From Pseudomonadota bacterium (lineage in GTDB: Bacteria > Pseudomonadota > Gammaproteobacteria > Xanthomonadales > Xanthomonadaceae), in NCBI GenBank assembly GCA_023423605.1, contig JAFAFF010000049.1, positions 1-11,055 of the forward strand: a stretch of DNA of 11,055 nucleotides, given 5' to 3'. Below the pieces are notes generated by a model. It saw only the letters and a list, made by a program, of their open reading frames with translations. It had not been told where the DNA came from and did not search any database. Shown here one piece after another: positions 7,073 through 11,055 of the stretch. The translations under genes and the position numbers were made by a program. Positions within the stretch are counted from its first letter, which is position 1. The number at the start of each line of letters is the position of its first letter.

Positions 7073-7120
7073 CCGGTGGGTCACGACCGTTACCGGTGGG
7101 TCACGACCGTTGGTCGTGAC
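7073..7120 (+). repeat. Tandem 20-bp repeat ending in a perfect hairpin
   Basis: CCGGTGGGTCACGACCGTT occurs at 7073-7091 and again, identical, at 7093-7111 (period 20). The second copy runs into a hairpin: GTCACGACC (7100-7108), loop GTT, GGTCGTGAC (7112-7120), a nine-pair perfect stem. The first copy lacks the right arm, as if a palindromic element had been partly duplicated or slipped. It lies in the spacer between the LacI gene and the kduI promoter, about 33 bases upstream of the operator, and probably also insulates the two units. Confidence 0.7.
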
Positions 7121-7152
7121 TGAGAGGCCTTCCCTCCATCCCGCAGCGCAAA

Positions 7153-8086
<934 letters not shown>

Positions 8087-8155
8087 CGCCGTCCCGGTGC
8101 CGTCGGCAGCGTTGCCGGCGGCCTCCAACACGCACCCACAAGGAACGCATCCGCA

Positions 8156-8911
8156 ATGGCCAATCCCTTCAGCCTGGAAGGCAAGATCGCTCTGGTAACC
8201 GGTGGTAATACAGGACTGGGGCAGGGCATCGCACTGGCGCTGGCGGCCGCTGGCGCCGATGTCGCGGTGGCCGGCATCGCCCCGCCGACCGAAACCGTGG
8301 AAAAGATCACCGCGCTGGGCCGCCGCTGCCTGGCCATCGAAGCCAACCTGATCAGCATCGAGCCGGTGCAGCGCGTGGTCAACGAAACCCTCGAAGGCCT
8401 CGGTGGTCTGGACATCCTGGTCAACAACGCCGGCCTGATCCGTCGCGCCGATGCGGTGGATTTCAGCGAGCAGGACTGGGATGACGTGATGAACGTGAAC
8501 ATCAAGTCGGCGTTCTTCATCTCCCAGGCCGCCGGGCGCCATTTCATCGCCCAGGGCCGCGGCAAGATCATCAACATCGCCTCCATGCTGTCCTTCCAGG
8601 GCGGCATCCGCGTACCGTCGTACACCGCCAGCAAGAGCGGCATCGCCGGCATCACCCGCCTGCTGGCCAACGAATGGGCCGGCAAGGGCGTGAACATCAA
8701 TGCCATCGCACCGGGCTACATGGCGACCGACAACACTGCGGCCCTGCGTGCCGACGAAGACCGCAACAAGGCCATCCTGGACCGCATCCCGGCCGGCCGC
8801 TGGGGTACCCCGGGCGATCTGGGCGGCGCGGCGGTATTCCTGGCCTCGTCGGCGTCGGACTACATCAACGGCGCGGTGTTGCCGGTCGATGGCGGCTGGC
8901 TGGCGCGGTAA
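8156..8911 (+). CDS. kduD: 2-dehydro-3-deoxy-D-gluconate 5-dehydrogenase (short-chain dehydrogenase)
   Basis: A 251-residue cytoplasmic SDR that reduces 2,5-diketo-3-deoxygluconate to 2-keto-3-deoxygluconate (KDG) with a nicotinamide cofactor, directly after KduI. The Rossmann motif T15-G-G-N-T-G-L-G22, N90-N-A-G93, and the catalytic S143, Y156 and K160 (Y-T-A-S-K) are all visible; the N-terminus F-S-L-E-G-K and the V-D-G-G-W-L-A-R end match KduD. It is assigned as KduD rather than a generic SDR because of the kduI partner. The Shine-Dalgarno AAGGA (8140-8144) is 11 bases from the ATG, somewhat long, so translation may be modest. Genes for KDG kinase and KDPG aldolase are not in the window. 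Confidence 0.95.
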   Translation: MANPFSLEGKIALVTGGNTGLGQGIALALAAAGADVAVAGIAPPTETVEKITALGRRCLAIEANLISIEPVQRVVNETLEGLGGLDILVNNAGLIRRADAVDFSEQDWDDVMNVNIKSAFFISQAAGRHFIAQGRGKIINIASMLSFQGGIRVPSYTASKSGIAGITRLLANEWAGKGVNINAIAPGYMATDNTAALRADEDRNKAILDRIPAGRWGTPGDLGGAAVFLASSASDYINGAVLPVDGGWLAR

Positions 8912-8926
8912 GGTCAACGAACGGCA

Positions 8927-8948
8927 GGTGCGGGCCCGGGTCCGCACC
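8927..8948 (+). other. Hairpin in the leader before the GDSL-cupin gene
   Basis: GGTGCGG (8927-8933) and CCGCACC (8942-8948) pair over seven bases around a GC-rich eight-base loop, 15 bases after the kduD stop. No T-run follows. Together with the repeat-like palindrome at 8962-8984 it fills most of the 86-base gap, and could reduce expression of the downstream gene relative to kduI and kduD. Confidence 0.4.
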
Positions 8949-8961
8949 GCTTTCACGCGGC

Positions 8962-8984
8962 AGCCGGGCAGGGCCCGGCGTTAC
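8962..8984 (-). repeat. Diverged GTAG-type REP palindrome upstream of the esterase
   Basis: This 23-base stretch matches the REP copies at 10148-10170 and 10195-10217 at 20 of 23 positions. The stem GCCGGGC (8963-8969), loop AGG, GCCCGGC (8973-8979) is intact; the terminal tetranucleotide is GTAA instead of GTAG on the minus strand. It sits 13 bases ahead of the ATG at 8998, so it is inside the transcript leader of the second unit. Confidence 0.5.
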
Positions 8985-8997
8985 ATGGGGCCTGGCC

Positions 8998-10104
8998 ATG
9001 CGCAAGCTGTTGTTGCTGTTGCTGCTGTCGTGCACCACCGCGCACGCTGCGCCGCAACGTGTATTCATTGCCGGTGATTCCACCGCCGCCGAGTACGGCC
9101 CGGAGCGGGCCCCGCAGGCGGGATGGGGCCAGGCGCTGCACAGCTACCTCGACCCGGATCGCTGGGTCGTGCGCAACCACGCCAGGGGAGGGCGCAGTGC
9201 GCGCAGCTTCATCGACGAGGGACGCCTGGATGCCATCGCACGCGAACTTCAGCGCGGCGACGTGCTGCTGATCCAGTTCGGCCACAACGATGCGAAGTTC
9301 GAAGATGCTTCGCGCTACACCGATCCGGCCAGCGACTATCCGCGCCTGCTGATGCGCTATGTGCAGGTGGCGCGCGACAACGGCGCCATGCCAATCCTGC
9401 TGACGCCGGCAGCGCGGCTGCTGTACGACTTCGGTGCACTGCTGGATACCCATGGCGTCTACACACAGGCGGTGAAGCAGCTGGCCGCACGCGAACAGGT
9501 CGCGCTGATCGATCTCAACGACAGCACGACCCGCTGGATCCGCGCGCTGGGCGAGCAGGGTGCACGTCCGTATTTCCTGTTCGTGCCCGAACAAGGCAAG
9601 GCCGATGGCACGCATTTCAGCCACGCTGGCGCCAACGCGGTGGCCTGCCTGGTGGTGCGCGGTTGGGCGGCGCTGCAGCCGGCGCTGAAGACCGCCCTGG
9701 CGCGCGATATCGACTGCGACGTGCAGGGCGGCGCTGGACAGGGCATCGATCCTGCGCGGTCCTCGCAGGTGGTCCACGAGGAGGCGATCATCCGCGCGCA
9801 GCCGGGTCCGCATGGAGGAGCCGGGCCGACCACCGCATACCCCTTCTTCGCCGATGCGCAGGGCCTGCCGTTCGTGCTGCGCAAGCGCGTGCTGCACAAG
9901 GGCGCCGGCATCGGCCTGCATCCGCAGCACAAGGACGAGATCTACTACATCGTCAGTGGCGAAGGCTGGTATGTGCTGGACGGCAAGCAGTATGAGGTGC
10001 GCGCCGGCCATGCATTGCTGACCCGGGCCGGCAGCATGCATGCGCTGCAGCAGCGGGGTGACGACGATCTTGTCGTGCTGCTGGCCTATCCGACGGACCG
10101 CTGA
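8998..10104 (+). CDS. Secreted rhamnogalacturonan acetylesterase-like GDSL/SGNH hydrolase fused to a C-terminal cupin
   Basis: A 368-residue protein. A short signal peptide (MRK, seven leucines, cleavage after A-H-A, about residue 17) leads into an SGNH esterase of the CE12/RGAE type (about 20-230): G-D-S28-T (nucleophile), G65 in G-G-R-S, N97 in F-G-H-N-D, and D203-G-T-H206. All four blocks of the catalytic machinery are intact, so deacetylation of rhamnogalacturonan or a similar acetylated glycan is expected. After a linker (about 230-258) comes a single cupin (about 260-365) with H308, Q310, E314 (L-H-P-Q-H-K-D-E-I-Y-Y) and H348 (G-S-M-H-A-L); the second histidine of the usual H-x-H is Gln, with a His one position on. 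One frame spans both domains and no Shine-Dalgarno or start is evident in the linker. The start is ATG 8998; the ribosome site is weak (GGGG, 8987-8990). Confidence 0.87.
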   Translation: MRKLLLLLLLSCTTAHAAPQRVFIAGDSTAAEYGPERAPQAGWGQALHSYLDPDRWVVRNHARGGRSARSFIDEGRLDAIARELQRGDVLLIQFGHNDAKFEDASRYTDPASDYPRLLMRYVQVARDNGAMPILLTPAARLLYDFGALLDTHGVYTQAVKQLAAREQVALIDLNDSTTRWIRALGEQGARPYFLFVPEQGKADGTHFSHAGANAVACLVVRGWAALQPALKTALARDIDCDVQGGAGQGIDPARSSQVVHEEAIIRAQPGPHGGAGPTTAYPFFADAQGLPFVLRKRVLHKGAGIGLHPQHKDEIYYIVSGEGWYVLDGKQYEVRAGHALLTRAGSMHALQQRGDDDLVVLLAYPTDR

Positions 10105-10110
10105 TGCCGT

Positions 10111-10136
10111 GTAGAGCGGGGCTCTGCCCCGCTGCT
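10111..10136 (+). repeat. GTAG-type REP palindrome, copy 1 (plus orientation)
   Basis: The element begins with GTAG and then forms AGCGGGGC (10115-10122), loop TCT, GCCCCGCT (10126-10133), an eight-pair perfect stem, six bases after the esterase stop. It resembles the SMAG-type repeats known in Stenotrophomonas maltophilia. It could also stabilise or end the kdu transcript. Confidence 0.72.
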
Positions 10137-10147
10137 CCGTAAACCTC

Positions 10148-10170
10148 AGCCGGGCAGAGCCCGGCTCTAC
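10148..10170 (-). repeat. GTAG-type REP palindrome, copy 2 (minus orientation)
   Basis: AGCCGGGC (10148-10155), loop AGA, GCCCGGCT (10159-10166), ending in CTAC, the reverse complement of GTAG. It faces copy 1, giving an inverted REP pair, and is identical over 26 bases (10146-10171) to the region of copy 3. Confidence 0.75.
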
Positions 10171-10194
10171 GGATCGGCTGTGCGGTGAACCATC

Positions 10195-10217
10195 AGCCGG
10201 GCAGAGCCCGGCTCTAC
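10195..10217 (-). repeat. GTAG-type REP palindrome, copy 3 (minus orientation)
   Basis: Identical to copy 2 and offset from it by 47 bases. It ends two bases before the last base of the phhA stop codon complement (10220-10222), so on the minus strand it is the immediate 3' end of phhA and probably serves as a transcript end or stabilising hairpin for that gene. Confidence 0.75.
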
Positions 10218-10219
10218 GA

Positions 10220-11055
10220 TCAGACGTCGCCGCCGTCGGCCCAGCCTTCGCCGGTGCCCTTCTGGAACACGTGGTCGTCGGCCTGCACATCGCCGGCCGG
10301 CAGGTGTGGCTGCTGTGCCACGGCGGCATAGATCGGGGTGAAGTCCGGCGATGTGGCCTGCATCAGCTGTTCGAAGCTTTCGATGACGAAATAGGTCTTC
10401 TGGAAGGTGTCGATGCGGTACCGCGTACGCATGATCCGCTGCAGGTCGAAACCGATGCGGTTCGGTGCGGCCGATTCCAGCGAATACAGCGATTCCCCCT
10501 TGGACGATACGATGCCGGCGCCATAGATGCGCAGCCCGTCCGGGGTGTTGATCAGACCGAACTCCACCGTGTACCAGTACAGGCGGGTGAGGTTCTGCAG
10601 CGCATCCGGGCCGATGGCATGAGCCTTCACGCCGCCGCGTCCGTAGGCCTCCATGTAGTCGGCAAATACGGGATTCATCAGCAGCGGCACGTGCCCGAAC
10701 AGGTCATGGAACATGTCCGGTTCGGCGATGTAATCGATCTGCTCCGGGCGGCGTATCCACCAGGTCACCGGGAAGCGCCGGTTGGCCAGATGATCGAAGA
10801 AGTCCAGCTCGGGAAGCAGGCCTTCCACGCCCACCAGCGTCCAGCCGGTGGCCGCGCCCAGCACTTCGTTGAGCTGGTCGAACCGCGGAATGCGGTCCGC
10901 GCTCATGCCCATCTCGTCCTGCGCATCGAGGAATTCCTGGCAGGCGCGACCTACCAGCAGTTCGCGCTGGCGCTGGTACAACGTGCTCCAGGTAGCATGG
11001 TCATCGGCGCTGTAACTGTCCCAAGGCTGCTCGATGAGCGCGGTGGTATAGACCG
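10220..11055 (-). CDS. phhA: Phenylalanine 4-monooxygenase (phenylalanine hydroxylase), 5' end outside window
   Basis: A cytoplasmic, iron- and pterin-dependent hydroxylase that turns phenylalanine into tyrosine. The frame is open to the right edge of the window: reading from 11055 it gives VYTTALIEQPWDSYSADDHA before the YQRQRELL segment, so the TTG at 10981 is internal. About 277 residues are visible of an expected ~295. The iron ligands are evident: two His in F-H-D-L-F-G-H-V-P (codons 10708-10706 and 10693-10691) and Glu in Y-T-V-E-F-G (10564-10562). A V-T-W-W-I-R-R-P-E substrate/pterin-region segment also fits, as does the single-domain bacterial form without an N-terminal regulatory domain. 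It is convergent with the kdu unit and has no functional link to it. Confidence 0.95.
   Translation of the reverse strand, partial: VYTTALIEQPWDSYSADDHATWSTLYQRQRELLVGRACQEFLDAQDEMGMSADRIPRFDQLNEVLGAATGWTLVGVEGLLPELDFFDHLANRRFPVTWWIRRPEQIDYIAEPDMFHDLFGHVPLLMNPVFADYMEAYGRGGVKAHAIGPDALQNLTRLYWYTVEFGLINTPDGLRIYGAGIVSSKGESLYSLESAAPNRIGFDLQRIMRTRYRIDTFQKTYFVIESFEQLMQATSPDFTPIYAAVAQQPHLPAGDVQADDHVFQKGTGEGWADGGDV

Noticed and set aside
7073..7120. Possible CRISPR array
   Set aside because: Only two repeats with a one-base gap, palindromic end and no spacers of the usual size.
8203..8217. Operator-like GTAACCGGTGGTAAT inside kduD
   Set aside because: It encodes the conserved VTGGN Rossmann segment and lacks the TGACACC half; a chance match.
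8674..8997. Upstream extension of the GDSL-cupin gene into kduD
   Set aside because: Overlaps the conserved end of kduD in another frame; the ATG at 8998 gives a proper signal peptide.
8953..10329. A 458-codon minus-strand frame opposite the esterase-cupin gene
   Set aside because: It also runs across the REP cluster and into phhA in another frame; no domain seen.

Overview
The window is about 11 kb of high-GC DNA, densely coded and consistent with a gammaproteobacterium of the Xanthomonadaceae. Stenotrophomonas is the best guess: the short imperfect palindromes that begin with GTAG (10111-10217, with a diverged copy at 8962-8984) look like the REP-type elements of that genus. This assignment rests on pattern recognition and was not confirmed by a search.

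Most of the window is one carbohydrate-acid utilisation locus, best read as degradation of pectin or rhamnogalacturonan (uronates). From left to right it holds: the start of a secreted alpha/beta-hydrolase esterase on the minus strand (1-358, cut by the window edge); a control region (359-516) with a promoter whose spacer is filled by an operator-like sequence; a plus-strand run of an MhpD/FAH-family hydratase-like enzyme (517-1374), a complete TRAP transporter dctP-dctQ-dctM (1413-4249), a secreted GH43-type glycosidase (4325-5914) and a LacI-family repressor (5954-7012); a hairpin-rich spacer (7013-7152); a second promoter with the same operator core (7153-7181); and a second unit of kduI (7238-8086), kduD (8156-8911) and a secreted rhamnogalacturonan-acetylesterase-like GDSL enzyme fused to a cupin (8998-10104). 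Three GTAG-type palindromes fill the convergent gap. A phenylalanine 4-hydroxylase gene on the minus strand (10220-11055, 5' end outside the window) is unrelated housekeeping catabolism.

Inferred working model: the exported esterases and the GH43 enzyme deacetylate and trim pectic or hemicellulosic oligosaccharides in the periplasm or outside the cell. The TRAP system imports an acidic sugar. KduI and KduD convert 5-keto-4-deoxyuronate to 2-keto-3-deoxygluconate. The LacI protein probably represses both units through the shared ATGACACCGGTTT operator. Not present here are a polysaccharide lyase, an unsaturated-uronyl hydrolase, KDG kinase, KDPG aldolase and a TonB-dependent receptor; they would have to lie elsewhere. 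The least expected parts are the GDSL-cupin fusion, the hydratase-like gene that leads the TRAP operon, and the Tat-type lipoprotein signal on the TRAP binding protein.
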